Below are positions 39,901 to 50,441 of a DNA stretch of 64,000 nt, in pieces. Origin of the DNA: Lagopus muta. Taxonomy: Eukaryota > Chordata > Aves > Galliformes > Phasianidae. The position numbers and the translations under genes are program-made. The stretch covers positions 60,533,634 through 60,597,633 of the forward strand of contig NC_064435.1 of NCBI RefSeq assembly GCF_023343835.1. Reading direction: 5' to 3'. How positions within the stretch are numbered: the first letter of the stretch is position 1; each line of letters opens with the position of its first letter. Below the pieces are notes generated by a model. The model saw only the letters and a program-made list of their open reading frames with translations. It made no database searches and was not told where the DNA came from.

Positions 39901-42900
39901 CAGAAGGGCAGATATCCAACTTCCATTAAGGCCCTTGTCTTCTCCCACTGTGCCTCTTCCTCTAGTTTCAGCGAGGTCAGTTTTTGCATGATGCAAATTA
40001 AATACTATTGAAATGCATAACATTCTCTATTAGAAGGCTTAGCTCCTTATTTTAGGATTATTCTGCTTTTTTCCCTCCAACAGATGTGTGCCAGGATGCT
40101 TATGTAGATAACATCCTTCCCGATTTAAATGAAGTTGAGAACTGCGTGTAGCGTTTGGAGAGCCGAGCTCACTATTCTGCAAGAAATTTCTTTGCATTTT
40201 CAGCAAACTATAGTTACAATCACAGGGTTTGGAAAAAGAAGAAATACTGTATCACAGTATTGATCCAAAGCCATAAACTATCAAGCGCCCTTAACTTCCA
40301 GGACCCGGTCCAAGGGCTGCTGGAATCAGTGAATTACTGCCATTAATTTCAATAGGCTTGGATAAGACTCCTTACAGATAATCACTCTTGTTTCTAAAAT
40401 AACCTAATTATGACACTTTGTCTAAGAGTTTCATCTCAGCTTTGCTCCTGCTCTCCCTGAGATGGGCAGGACTACCTGAATTCACCACAGCTTATACCAG
40501 AGTTCTGCAAACATCTCCACCTGAGCTGTATTATATTCACCAAACCTGGACAGGAATGTCTGAGCAAATAAAGCCGTGCCCATGGGCCAGCAAAGCAGGG
40601 CTCACTGAACTGCATCGGGGTCATGCTCCAGACATATTCAACCATCAACAGTACTCAAGTCAGAAGCCTCCATGTTTGCATATATACTTGCTGTAACCTG
40701 TGGTTTTATTTTGCACTGAAGATATCATTCACAGAATCATAGCTGCTTGAGATAACAGATTAAGGACCACAGTGAACTCTGAGCTTCCATCAGCTTAACT
40801 GTGTTGATAAGCACTAGGAATGCCACTGCAGTGCTCAAGGGTTAGACACAGAGAGCAGCCCAAGTTGGGAAGCCCACTGCAATTCCAATGGTGGTCAGTA
40901 ATATGGACACTCCCATGTTCCACTGTACAGAAACATCAAGCAAACATTATGTAGTTCAACTTCCCCAGGAAGCCGCCTCAATAATGAAAAGAGATCTGAT
41001 TTGTTTGTCTTTATGATACTTTCATGATTATTTTTCATGAGATTTTTATTGAAGTGTTACGTAAAGCTGCAACACAAACATCAGTTCGTAACAGCGGGTG
41101 ATTTTGGAACTCCACGAGGGAGTTTCTGAATCACTGCCATGCATTTCCTAAATCACTGTCGTGCATTTCCCAGGCTCTACATCTACACAACAAACATTTC
41201 TCTGGCTGTACAAAAACCCCAGGTGCTCAGGGTCCCACATTCTCTCTCCAGGAGCAGCCAGAGTCAAAGCACCCGCGAGGTCTTGGAGAGGAGCAGGTTT
41301 GTGGTTACATAAGGACAAGGATCCGGGCCCTCCGGGTGCATCCATCTATCAGCAGTCTGAGAACAGGCTGAGCACCGAGCGAGCAGCAGGAGGGAGCAAC
41401 CCTTCTGCTTATCATAAGACAAAAGGTAATGGCTGAGCACAACGAAAAAGTTTGTGCTACCATTACGCATTTAAAGGCTGTTCCAGTTAATGTTCCTGTT
41501 CCATTGCGATGCTCCTTATGAACACTCATTTATTTACTTGTCACTATTAAGCGTGCAATAATGACCTGACCGCTCTCCAAATACATAGATTTGCCTGATT
41601 TAGCATTCCATAGCCATCCATTTATTAATTGCTTAAAAGCATCCAGAGCCACACAGCACACGGGCAGCAGAATCCCAATCCTTCACACCCTTGGAGTACC
41701 GAACAGTAAAAATGCAATTTTTAAGGAACCGGTGCGCATTCCAGAGCCAATCAGGCAGTTCCTTCAGTTGCTCTGTACATCCTAAAGCTGTCTACCCTGC
41801 TCAGAACCCCAAATCTGTAAAACAACTGTAAAATATTTTGATTGCAATCAGGTGCAGCCCCTCATTGATTGGGATGTGTGTGCAGAAGGAAGGTTCCTGC
41901 TTCTCCACTTCCTGTGCACTCATTATTTTGCAACGATCCCATTTGAGGGGTGGATTTAAACGGAATAATATCATGAACACGGGACTGGGAGAACCGTGAT
42001 CTTTTTTTTTCCCCAAGACCACACTTTATGAAACAGGTAATGCCATTCCAAAAATCCCCCAGAATTCTTTTCATTCTGATCGCAAAGGTTCATTTTTAAG
42101 GAGACAAACGGCAGCTCGGGGCTGCTCCTGGCGCAGCATCCCGGCCTTCTGCACCCAACAGCACCCAAACGACACCCTCACCGCTACCGCCCCAAGCCAC
42201 CCGAAACAACACCACGACAAATGCGTGTCGGTGAAGGGCAGCCGCCCCACATGGAGAGATTTCCGGGGCGACCTTGAGTCAGCACAGCCCGGTATCGCCG
42301 CTCTCTAGCCGGAGAGGGGCTCCCGCAGCGCAGCGGGGGCTCTCAGCATCCATCCCCGCGCCGCACCGGGGGCTGTCGTGGAACGGAGCGCGGCGCGATT
42401 CACGCGGGGCGGCTGCCACCTTGAGGGCGGGCTCCGCATCGAGCCGGCATCTCCCTCCGTTTAGCGAAGTTGCGACCCGAACGGAGCGCGCTGGAGCGCC
42501 GGGTACCAACTTCCCTACGCCTCCGCCTCCCGCCCGCAACCCTTCCGCACCCCGAACAGCACCGGGCCGCGCCGGGGCCGGGCGGCCCTCAGCCATCCCA
42601 CGGGCAGCGGTACCGCAGATTTAACTCTTTCCGCCGATCTCCACCGGCTCGCCTCGGGCCGCCTCCGGAGCCCGCGTCCGGCGCGAGGATGGGGAGGCAT
42701 CCGGATGGAGACGGAGCGGCCGGCGTGCATCTGTTGCTGGAGGCGGCGAGCGGCCGCCGCGGGTCCGGGCCCCGCGGGCAGAGCCCCTACGGAGCGGCTC
42801 CGTGTCCTCCGCCGCCTCTCCCCGCGCGTCTCCCGGCGGCGCCGCAGCCCCCGCGTCCGCGCTGCCCTTGCGCCCCGGCCCCGCAGCGCCCCGGGACTGG

Positions 42901-42928
42901 GCGGCGGCGCGTCCCCGGCGAGCCCTAC

Positions 42929-43243
42929 CTCCGTGTCGTAGAGGCGCAGGTCCAGGAAATAGGGGTTGAGCAGGGACTCGTTGCGGATCTGATCCATGGC
43001 CAGCTGCACGGCGGGCAGCACCCCCCGGCCGATCCTGCTCTTCTGGTCCTCCTCGGACTGGCTGAGCGGCATCAAGCCCATGATGGAGATCGGCGTGGTG
43101 GCGTTGGGGGGCAACCCGGCAGCCCCCCGGGAGCTGCCCCGCGACCAGCCCCAGCCCGGCGGCACCCAGCCCAGGCACAGGAGCAGCAGCAGCATGGCAG
43201 GGCTGGAGGTGGCGGCGGCCGGGCTCCGCGCAGAGGGATGCAT
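42929..43243 (-). CDS. GABBR2: GABBR2 exon 1: GABA-B receptor subunit 2, signal peptide and start of ligand-binding-like domain
   Basis: First coding exon of the GABA-B receptor subunit 2, a class C GPCR that pairs with GABBR1 at the neuronal surface, carries it to the membrane and couples to Gi/o. The exon gives 105 residues. A hydrophobic signal segment ([13 protein letters not shown]) starts at residue 17, followed by N-glycosylation sites (NAT, NES) and the start of the Venus-flytrap domain with [19 protein letters not shown] and [18 protein letters not shown]. The last two stretches are nearly identical to human GABBR2 as I recall it. The exon ends in phase 0 at ACGGAG|GTAGGG, the same position as the human exon 1 boundary. 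The ATG at 43243 has A at -3; a second in-frame ATG at 43195 directly precedes the hydrophobic core. An in-frame ATG at 43474 would add 77 Gly/Pro/Arg-rich residues and is less likely. It sits in a CpG island. Exon 2 is not in the window, so intron 1 exceeds 42.9 kb unless the exon was missed. Confidence 0.95.
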
Positions 43244-43523
43244 GCTGCTGGATGGGGGGAGGAGGAGGAGGAGGAGAACTGGGGAGGGGGGGCGGACGGA
43301 GCGGCGGGAGGGAGCCGAGCCCCGCTTAGCCCGGGCGCATCCCCCGGCGGCGGGAGGGAAAGCAACGCCTCCCGCTTCCAAGGGAGCCTCGGGGTCTCCT
43401 CTCTCTCCCCCACCCTCCCCCCCCCGCCCCCCTCCCCTTTCTCTCTTCTCCCCTGGCAATAATCCTTCTGGCAATGGCGCCTACTCCTTCCCAGGTCTGC
43501 CAGCTGCAGCCACCAGAAGCGAT

Positions 43524-43537
43524 AAATAAATAAATAA
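43524..43537. repeat. (TAAA)n microsatellite, TATA-like on minus strand
   Basis: Three to four copies of TAAA between the purine tract and GABBR2 exon 1, flanked by C-runs. It may double as a TATA-like element for the minus-strand promoter. Confidence 0.6.
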
Positions 43538-43681
43538 CCCCCCCACCCCCCCACCCCGCTCTCCCTGTACCCTCCTCCTTTTCCTCCTCCTCTCTTCCCC
43601 TCCTCTCCCGGCGGCGGAGCAGGGAGCGGGACCTGCCTCTGCCTCCCCGCTGCGCTCCGCTCGGGGAGGAACGGCACCTCC

Positions 43682-43784
43682 CGGGCGCCGGGGGGGGGGG
43701 GGGGGGGGGGGAAGGAGGGGGGAGGGAAATGGGGAGCGAGAAGAAGCCCTTACTGAACACCTCCCTCTCCTCCTCCAAAAAGAA

Positions 43785-43822
<38 letters not shown>

Positions 43823-43890
43823 CTCCGGTACAATAAAAAAAAAAAAAAAAAGAGGGGGGGAAGGAGGGGAGCGGGGGAGGGGGGGAACGG
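43682..43890 (+). repeat. Purine-strand tract: G22 run, (AG)n and A17 run upstream of GABBR2
   Basis: The plus strand carries 22 consecutive G (43690-43711), more G/A-rich sequence, an AG dinucleotide repeat of about 30 bases (43788-43818), an A17 run (43835-43851) and further G runs to about 43890. The template of the GABBR2 promoter therefore has matching C, CT and T tracts. Such tracts can form G-quadruplex or triplex DNA. The exact G-run length may be uncertain because such runs are hard to sequence. Confidence 0.9.
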
Positions 43891-44111
43891 TACGGTCCTG
43901 GGGTGCAGCGCCTTAATGTCGCATTCTCGGAGCCGGGGCACTCCCGCGGGGAGGGAGGTGCCGCACTCGTCGCCCTTCGGCTCCGATGCCGGGCAGGGCC
44001 GGGGGACGGTGCAAGGCACGCGAGGAGCGCGCACCCCCCGCCCCCGCTCCCGCGCAGCACGCAGACACGCGCCCACGCCGGCTCGGCACCTCCGCCACCG
44101 CACACGCACAA

Positions 44112-44131
44112 GCGCACACACACACACACAG
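44112..44131. repeat. (CA)n microsatellite in CpG island
   Basis: About nine CA units within the upstream part of the GABBR2 CpG island. Confidence 0.9.
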
Positions 44132-44397
44132 AGCCTGGGCCATGGCAACTCCGCAGCTCGCGCACAGGAGCGCGGCGTTTTGCAAAACCAGGTTATTTCT
44201 GGGTTATCGTTTGTTCTCTCCGCAGGATTCCCGCTGCCCGGCAGCGCGTAGTGACCGCGGCGTGCCCTCCTCCCATCGCGGACCCCCTGCGCAGCGAGTG
44301 GAGCCGGGCACTGTGTGCGTCCCGCTGGGGGAACATGCAGCCCTGCCAAACCCGGCCAGGGGCATCTCGGGTTTTGTAGATTCGCACTCACTGCAAA

Positions 44398-44776
44398 GCC
44401 GGGATGAGGGGCGGCTGAGGAAAATGGGATTGTTTAGTCAGGAGAACAGAAGGCTCAGAGGAGACCTTACCGCTCTCTACAACTGCCTGAAGGGAGGTTG
44501 TGGAAGAGTGGGAGGTGGCCTCTTCTCCCAGGTAACAGCAATAGGGCAAGAGGAATGCCCTCAAGTTGTGCCAAGGGTTGATTCAGGTTGAATCTTAGGG
44601 AAAAATTTCTTCTCTCCTTTTCTGCTGCACCCCAGGGAGATGGTGGAGTCACTGTCCCTGGAGGCATACAGGAACCGTGTGGATTTGGCACTGAGGGATG
44701 TGGTCAGTGGGCATGGGTTGGTGGTTGGACTACATGATCTTAGTGGTCTTTTCCAACCTTTATGATTCTATGAAGG
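44398..44776 (+). mobile_element. CR1 LINE 3' fragment
   Basis: Plus-strand 3' end of a CR1 non-LTR retrotransposon. It has the usual tail order: a stretch like GGATGAGGGGCGGCTGAGG, then TTTAGTCAGGAGAACAGAAGGCTCAGAGGAGACCTTA, AATTTCTTCTC, the GGAGATGGTGGAGTCACTGTCCCTGGAGG segment, and the tail ACTACATGATCTTAGTGGTCTTTTCCAACC ending in TATGATTCTATGA. It is 5' truncated, typical of CR1, and abuts the CpG island. Confidence 0.92.
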
Positions 44777-45054
44777 CCAACCTATTATATCCCATAAACA
44801 ACGGTGGCATCTGTGCCATAAATTGGGAAGAATCTTTATAGATTAATAAATTTTAAGATCATAATGACAAGACCTTGAGCCAAAAGCCCTTAACCTGTCA
44901 CCCCATAACTCCTGTTTCTTTGCAGCCCTTCCTGTGGAATGACATCTAACAGTGCTGACCTAAAGACATCTGTAAAGAAGAGGCCATCACCTCTCTTGAT
45001 AAATTAATTCTGTCATTTGCTAAGATGTGAATCAGATTCAGTACAAATTTGTCT

Positions 45055-45245
45055 CACGCAGGTTGCCAGCCTTTGGTGAGGCTGCCCAGAGAAGCTGCGG
45101 TGCCCCATTCTTGGAGGCACTGAAGGCAAGGTTAGATGGGGCCCTGGGCAACTGAGCTGGTAGGGGCAGCCCTGCCCACAGCAGGAGACTGGAACTGGAT
45201 GATCTTTGAGGTTCTTTCAACCTAAGCCATTCTGTGATTCTTTTC
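45055..45245 (+). mobile_element. CR1 LINE 3' fragment (short)
   Basis: Short plus-strand CR1 tail: GGTTGCCAGCC, GAGGCTGCCCAGAGAAGCTG, then CTGGATGATCTTTGAGG and ending near CATTCTGTGATTC. Second of three CR1 tails in the same orientation within 1.5 kb. Confidence 0.88.
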
Positions 45246-45744
45246 ATGTCTTCATCAAATTAAGTACTCCTGGCATTGCTGATATTCCCTCACTCACATA
45301 CGCTAATGTGTGCACACTGCAATAGCAAACCCCTGGAGGCAAAGCAGCAAGGCTGTCCCAAGAGGCTGCCTCCCTGTGGAGCCATCCACATTACATCTTC
45401 AATTCTTTTTGCCTGAGCACGTGAGCCGCTTTTTTCTCCTGCGTGCCTGATCATGCCTTGCAATAAATCACAGCGTGTGCTCTCCATTCACACAAGTGGC
45501 CTGCCCTGCAGTTTGTCACCTGCAAACTTACAGTACATTATTTTATTTCAGAAAATTGATTATTGTTACACCAAGAACAGATCTCCCTAGGATCCCATCA
45601 GGAACAGAGGGCACACTGATTTTGCATAACATTATTTTTAATCACCATTTCAATCCTAAATGAATGTCATTCTCACCTACATCTGCAATAGGTACCAAGA
45701 CTGTTTGTCAAATGCTGTTTCATGTGAAATCACTCCTTCAGAGT

Positions 45745-45900
45745 TGATGGAAGCCCCATCTCTGGAGATACTCCAGGTGAGGCAGGATGGGGCTCTGAGC
45801 ACCCTCATCTGCTGTAGGTGTCCCTGTCTACTGCAGGGGAGCTGGACTAGATGTCCTCTAGGGGTGCCTTCCAACTCAAACAATTCTATGATTCTGTGAG
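45745..45900 (+). mobile_element. CR1 LINE 3' fragment (short)
   Basis: Plus-strand CR1 tail with TGGAAGCCCCATCTCTGGAG, GAGCTGGACTAGATG and the terminal CAATTCTATGATTCTGTGA. Diverged; the left edge is approximate. Confidence 0.85.
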
Positions 45901-48702
45901 AGCTGAGTTCCAGCTCTTGTGCCCAAACTGTAAAGATCTGGAGCATTGCTGGCTGCCATTTAACCTAACCAAAGCTGTACTTCAGATTTGGTCTATTGAA
46001 CAATCTTGCAATTTTGATTTTAATGCCTTTGTTGCAGTCTTCTCTGTGAGGAAAGCAGAGATGCTTTTGCTTCATGGTGTGAAGACGGAGTAATAAAGGC
46101 TTGGGAAACACTGAGACACTGAAGCATTCAAGCTCCATGTTAAGAAAAGCTATGAAAATAACCTTTTTTTCAGGCTGGGGACTTAATGTGGGGAAATAAA
46201 TAAAGCCATATATTGAACAATGAGGATTAAGCTAAATAAGCCTTTCTAAATCCTTCCTCTGTACTCAGCAAGGCATGGAAAAGAGTTTCAACATCTTTTG
46301 TAAAAAGGAAAAAAAATAAAAATGCAAGAAATAGTTCATGATCAAGTAATTATAGACAACACTGCAATGTAGGTGCACTGATGCTGTTTAGCTTTAATAA
46401 AGAACATCTTTTCTGATGCTTTTAAAGACTTCATCTGAGATCCTATCAAAGCTTTTCATACAAGATGCATATAAGGTTTCAGTAAGATATATACATAGTT
46501 ATCTTCTGCAAATCCTCTTCTTTCCTGCCAGCAGCACTCAGGAATTTCTCCTTTACGCCTAGCAGATGCAGGTAGTGCCTCCTTTTAGATGAGAGGCCTA
46601 GCAGAGAATTGCACCAGACTTTTTTGAAAAATTATCTCAGACACAGCCTCCTCCCCAGCCAGCTCCTCTTTATTTTTCCTTTCCCTAGAAATCCCCAGAA
46701 CATCTCACTACCATAAAATCAGTACAGTGCATCCCCTTGGAAGACATCCTTTAATACTGCACCCATCTTTTATCTGCTGTGCAAAAATATTTTCTATTCT
46801 AATTTGGTGGTCAACAGTAGGCACTGTGTCCGTTTGTTCCTTGTTGGCTAAAACATCCGTTCTCAAGAGTAGTAAACCCTGCTCCCTTTGCTTGAAAATC
46901 AAATGCCACTTTCTCCTTGGCACATTATCCAGTCACGTCAGCATTTTAGTCACACGAGCCGTTCAGCTGCATTTCAGTAAACACTTCTGTCCAATGTCTT
47001 CCTGTTAAATAATACTTTCCAGTTCCTTCCAGGTATTATCAAGTCTTCTCATAGTGTGTGCAGAGTTAACGCATTTTATTCCATATGTATTCCTTCAATG
47101 TTCATGAATTTCAGGTCCAGATATCTGCGCTGCTGTTTTTCCCTTGACCACTTACTTCCACAGCAAGTTGAATACCTTCAGAGGATGTGTGAATTCAAGA
47201 AGACTGCTTTTCCCTTCCCACCAAGCAATGAGCTCTGCAGCTGGTCCTTCTTCACCCTGGAAGCCAGCCTGATGCCACATGAAGCATGCCACGCTGCTCA
47301 TCAAACTACAGCTCCATCCTGGGTCTTCTGTCTTCCTTCCTCTTGCTTTTGAAGACAGGAAAAATTGCATATGCATACTTAATCGTTTTCCTTTGTAAAT
47401 GGAAGTGGAAGAACTGCAATGCTCTAATTCAGACCCAGCTACTGCTGCTGGAGCCAGCCATCAGCAAGCTGGCAGAGAAAAGAAGCTCCAGCACCCCCCT
47501 CTTCTTCCTCCCAAGGACTTCACTTTCCTTCAGGACAGCTTGAATTGCAAGTTTGGGTTTTATGGGTGCTTCACATGGTTTGAAGGAAAGGGGAAAAAAA
47601 GTGGCTCTGAACACTCACGATTTCTTAATACTCAAGAGTATTAAGAAACAGAGGAACGTCTGGTTGTTGTATGGCTGCTGTATTGGACTGTGTGGAAACT
47701 CTTTCTTTCTCATTTTCAAAGAGTCTTAGGAGACCAAAATCAGATGGAATATTGATTTGTGACTTAGACTTCTAATTTTTCCAGTTGTCCGAGATATTCA
47801 GCCTCTTCTTTGCTGAGAAGCCCAAAGTCTACAGTCCATTTCTCAAAGGGTAGCCCTGACCTCCCACTGAAGAAGGTCTCTGCACTGTGAATCAGACATG
47901 TGATCAACTCCTTCATCCTCCAAACTCGAAGCCAGACACTAATACAATTCCAGTGAGCAGAGAAAAAGGAAAGGAACAAGGAAAAAAGAAAAAAAAAAAA
48001 GGAAGTAGGTGGCCTAAATGGACAATAACTTACATGGAGCAAGCTGGTGATGCTATGACATTCAGTGACTGCTCCTGAACTGAACGTAAGCATGTTTGTC
48101 TAGCAAATACTCAGTGCAAGCTAGTAGTTTTGCTGGCATAGAGGGAAACAGTTCAGTTGCATGTAACTGGAATCTCAGAACATCAATACGTCTCTCCAAA
48201 CAAATGCAGAGTAGCAAGATGTACAAGAGAACAATTTCCAATTACTAAATTTCATTTGCGTATGACCACCTGCTGATAAAATCTGGAAGTCTCAAAACTA
48301 AGAAAACCTTCTTGACCCTAATGGTCAACGAGCATTTTGTCTACAAGTGTAATTGCTGGGCTTTCATTAACTTATTAATGTAATACAATCAACAGTCATG
48401 AAGGAAAACCAGAAATGAACAGAAAAACCTTGCTGTGTTGGTACACTTCTAACAGCTCTCTCATGCAGACACACAGCTTTGATTTGTGACTCCACAAACT
48501 GAGCAGTGTTGCTGCTAGCAGGTGAACAAAAGCATTAATGAGAAATGGGAACTTGAGAGAGCATAAAATAGAGTTCTCTTCTCCCAGCTGCTACAGGGAT
48601 CAGAGCCTAAGAAATCAGAGGGATGGTTAAAAGAAAACCACTGACCATATGAAACAAACAAACAAACTCCCACAGTTGCCACTCTACAGAGTTACAAAAT
48701 AT
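45901..48702. other. Intergenic DNA between GALNT12 and GABBR2
   Basis: No coding exon is recognised. It holds the 13-bp perfect hairpin at 47621 and an A run at 47989. ANKS6, which lies between these genes in human, is not seen. Confidence 0.65.
47621..47648. repeat. Perfect 13-bp inverted repeat with 2-base loop
   Basis: TTTCTTAATACTC, two A, then GAGTATTAAGAAA: a perfect palindromic hairpin between GABBR2 and GALNT12. Not followed by a T run on either strand that would suggest a terminator. Confidence 0.95.
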
Positions 48703-50303
48703 TTTATTAGTTCTAACATTGATTTCATCAATCCAACCCACAGAGACAGAGCTTTAAAGTTCTCCACAAAAATATTCAATCTATGTGGTTTTTGATAGGT
48801 CTTGGTAGAACCTCCATGTATATGCACTACAGGAAGAAACGTTCCCCCTACACCCGAATCATATAAATAGATATGACAAAATGACATGAGTTTATGAGGA
48901 TTCAAAGGAAGTTCTGTACATTTTATGTAGAAAATAAGAACAAATAATGGAAGAAACCAAGACTTTTGAGGGGAAAAATGGTTGAAATCTTCACACTTCT
49001 ATGTGTAAAACATTTCCAGCTGAGATAAGGAAGTCTCCCTTATGTGCTGAAACTATTAAATCAACACTTTAATGATGATAGTCAATGACCAAATACACTG
49101 ACTGCTATACACATTACTTGTCTGATTGGGTAAAAGCAGACCCCACACTTAACAGCTGTAAACATCTTGTACAGGAGCAGATTAAACCCCATGTTTTCAA
49201 TAGAACTATATGTGCTGCCATGAGCAACTTGTCAGAAAAGGCAAAATGTGAGTTATATCTGAAACATTCTTTTTTAACTAATAGCAGCTCTGTATCATAT
49301 TGGTAATTTATAAAAACATTTTTTGTTTACCCAGTAATTTTTAACCAACATTTAAATGTTTACAATTTAATGAAAGTTATAGTTTCTTAGATTCATTTTC
49401 TCTAACTGTAATTTTGAAACAAATCTCCCATGTTTAAAGAATTGTTGCTAGGTTTGTTCTTGCAAGTTCTATGCATGTTGAAAATCCACACAATGCTGAA
49501 GTAAGCTGTGCAATCTGGGACACAGCTGCACACTTAGATTCACATATAGCTAAACAACTTTGCCCTGAGTTGTTGCCTTATTTCTTTAAGAAAGATGAGA
49601 AAAAACTACTTGCAAAATCAGCATTCTAAGCATGCTTAGAAACTCAACAAGTGCCTTGAGTAACTAAAATTGTCACAACATTTAATGTACAGTATTGTCA
49701 AGCAATGTGCAATCTGTATGCATCTAGATTGTTATTTGTGCAAAAATATGCAACCTTTTCTGCCTCAATGTGCAAATCCACACTGTCTTCAGTGAGGGGT
49801 CTGTTGTAGCCAGTTAGGGGCAGAACTGGCCTATATTCTCCCTCTTGGTATTTAGAAGAGGGGGAGAAATATTAACTAGCATCTGTTAAAAGGCACAACT
49901 GCAAAATGTTTTAGTAGAAAAATAAACATTTTAAGTTATTGGCAGATAACATTAGTGCAATTATTTTGACTGCCTTACTTTCTTTCACACAGTAGATTAA
50001 AAAATACATTGTCACTTGTGAAAAGAACCTAAGACACTTCAGAAACAGTTATGTAGCTGCCAAATAAAGGGAACTGAAGAGGAGCAGGTTCTGTGACATG
50101 ATATAACCACAGTACTTACTTAATGTAATTCTCCATAATTAGTGCCATTTAACGCTCCAGAAACACAAAATTTAATGCTTTTAAACTAATTACTGTCCTT
50201 CTCATAAAAAAATATACCACTTACAGAATTTTCAAAAGGCTGACTATCTGCTGACTAGGAAGAGAACATTTTCATATTCAGCTATGTACCGATGACATCT
50301 GGA
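48703..50303 (-). other. GALNT12: Probable GALNT12 3' UTR with candidate poly(A) signals
   Basis: Sequence following the GALNT12 stop. On the minus strand the first ATTAAA-type signals are at 50176-50171 and 49371-49366, and the first canonical AATAAA is at 48708-48703. The 3' UTR could therefore be about 0.13, 0.94 or 1.6 kb long. No other coding signal is seen here. The true end cannot be chosen from sequence alone. Confidence 0.4.
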
Positions 50304-50441
50304 TCAACTTCTTTCTTTGAAGAACCATTTTTGGTAGTCTGAATTGGAACACGGTCGTAATACTGGTGCTGGATTACCATTGTAGGAATTTGACTCTGCT
50401 TGTAAGCACTTCTGAGTTTGCATATGAAACAAAGTACCATC
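50304..50441 (-). CDS. GALNT12: GALNT12 exon 10, terminal coding exon with stop
   Basis: Last coding exon: 45 residues and a TGA stop. It starts DGTLFHMQTQKCLQAE and ends CSNSDYQKWFFKERS, with the QKW element typical of the third lectin repeat. Human GALNT12 ends DHQKWFFKERML (recalled), so the bird protein is about one residue shorter with a different tip. The acceptor is CTTTTGTAG|GAT, phase 0, joining FRE of exon 9 to DGT. A shifted frame of this exon is also open for about 50 codons and misleads at first sight (it begins MVLCFICK), but phase continuity and lectin similarity fix the true frame. Confidence 0.96.
   Translation of the reverse strand, partial: DGTLFHMQTQKCLQAESNSYNGNPAPVLRPCSNSDYQKWFFKERS

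Larger units (their letters stand above)
29764..42179. other. Intron 1 of GABBR2 and/or upstream region of the GABBR2-like exon
   Basis: About 12.4 kb between the two GABA-B-type first exons. On the minus strand it begins as GABBR2 intron 1. The 150 bases before the GABBR2-like start codon are moderately GC-rich and contain two ATGs at 29887 and 29824 in a different frame. An AT-only block lies at 36.9 kb. A possible degenerate CR1 tail (CACAGAATCATAG) is at 40.73 kb but too weak to call. No exon is recognised. Confidence 0.65.
42180..44400. promoter_or_regulatory. CpG island and promoter region of GABBR2
   Basis: About 2.2 kb that is very GC- and CpG-rich against an AT-rich background. It covers GABBR2 exon 1, the start of intron 1 and the upstream flank. 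Numerous long overlapping ORFs here (up to 330 codons on the plus strand) are GC-rich shadows without stops, not genes. On the minus strand a TATA-like TTATTTATTTATC lies at 43537-43524, next to a G/C-rich box, about 280 bases upstream of the start codon; whether it acts as a TATA box is a guess. The right border abuts a CR1 fragment. Confidence 0.85.

Noticed and set aside
40725..40900. Possible CR1 tail starting CACAGAATCATAG
   Set aside because: Only the first bases fit; the following sequence does not clearly match CR1.
42470..43462. 330-codon plus-strand ORF and several other long ORFs in both strands at 42.3-44.6 kb
   Set aside because: They overlap GABBR2 exon 1 on the other strand and lie in a CpG island where stop codons are rare. 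Their translation is Pro/Arg/Gly/Ala-rich low complexity.
43072..43677. 201-codon minus-strand ORF beginning MPFLPERSAAGRQ
   Set aside because: It runs through GABBR2 exon 1 in the wrong frame; the true frame carries the conserved receptor motifs.
50304..50441. Alternative frame of the last GALNT12 exon reading MVLCFICKLRSAYKQ
   Set aside because: It looked at first like a membrane-protein tail, but the phase-0 frame continues exon 9 and gives the lectin-domain ending with QKWFFKE.
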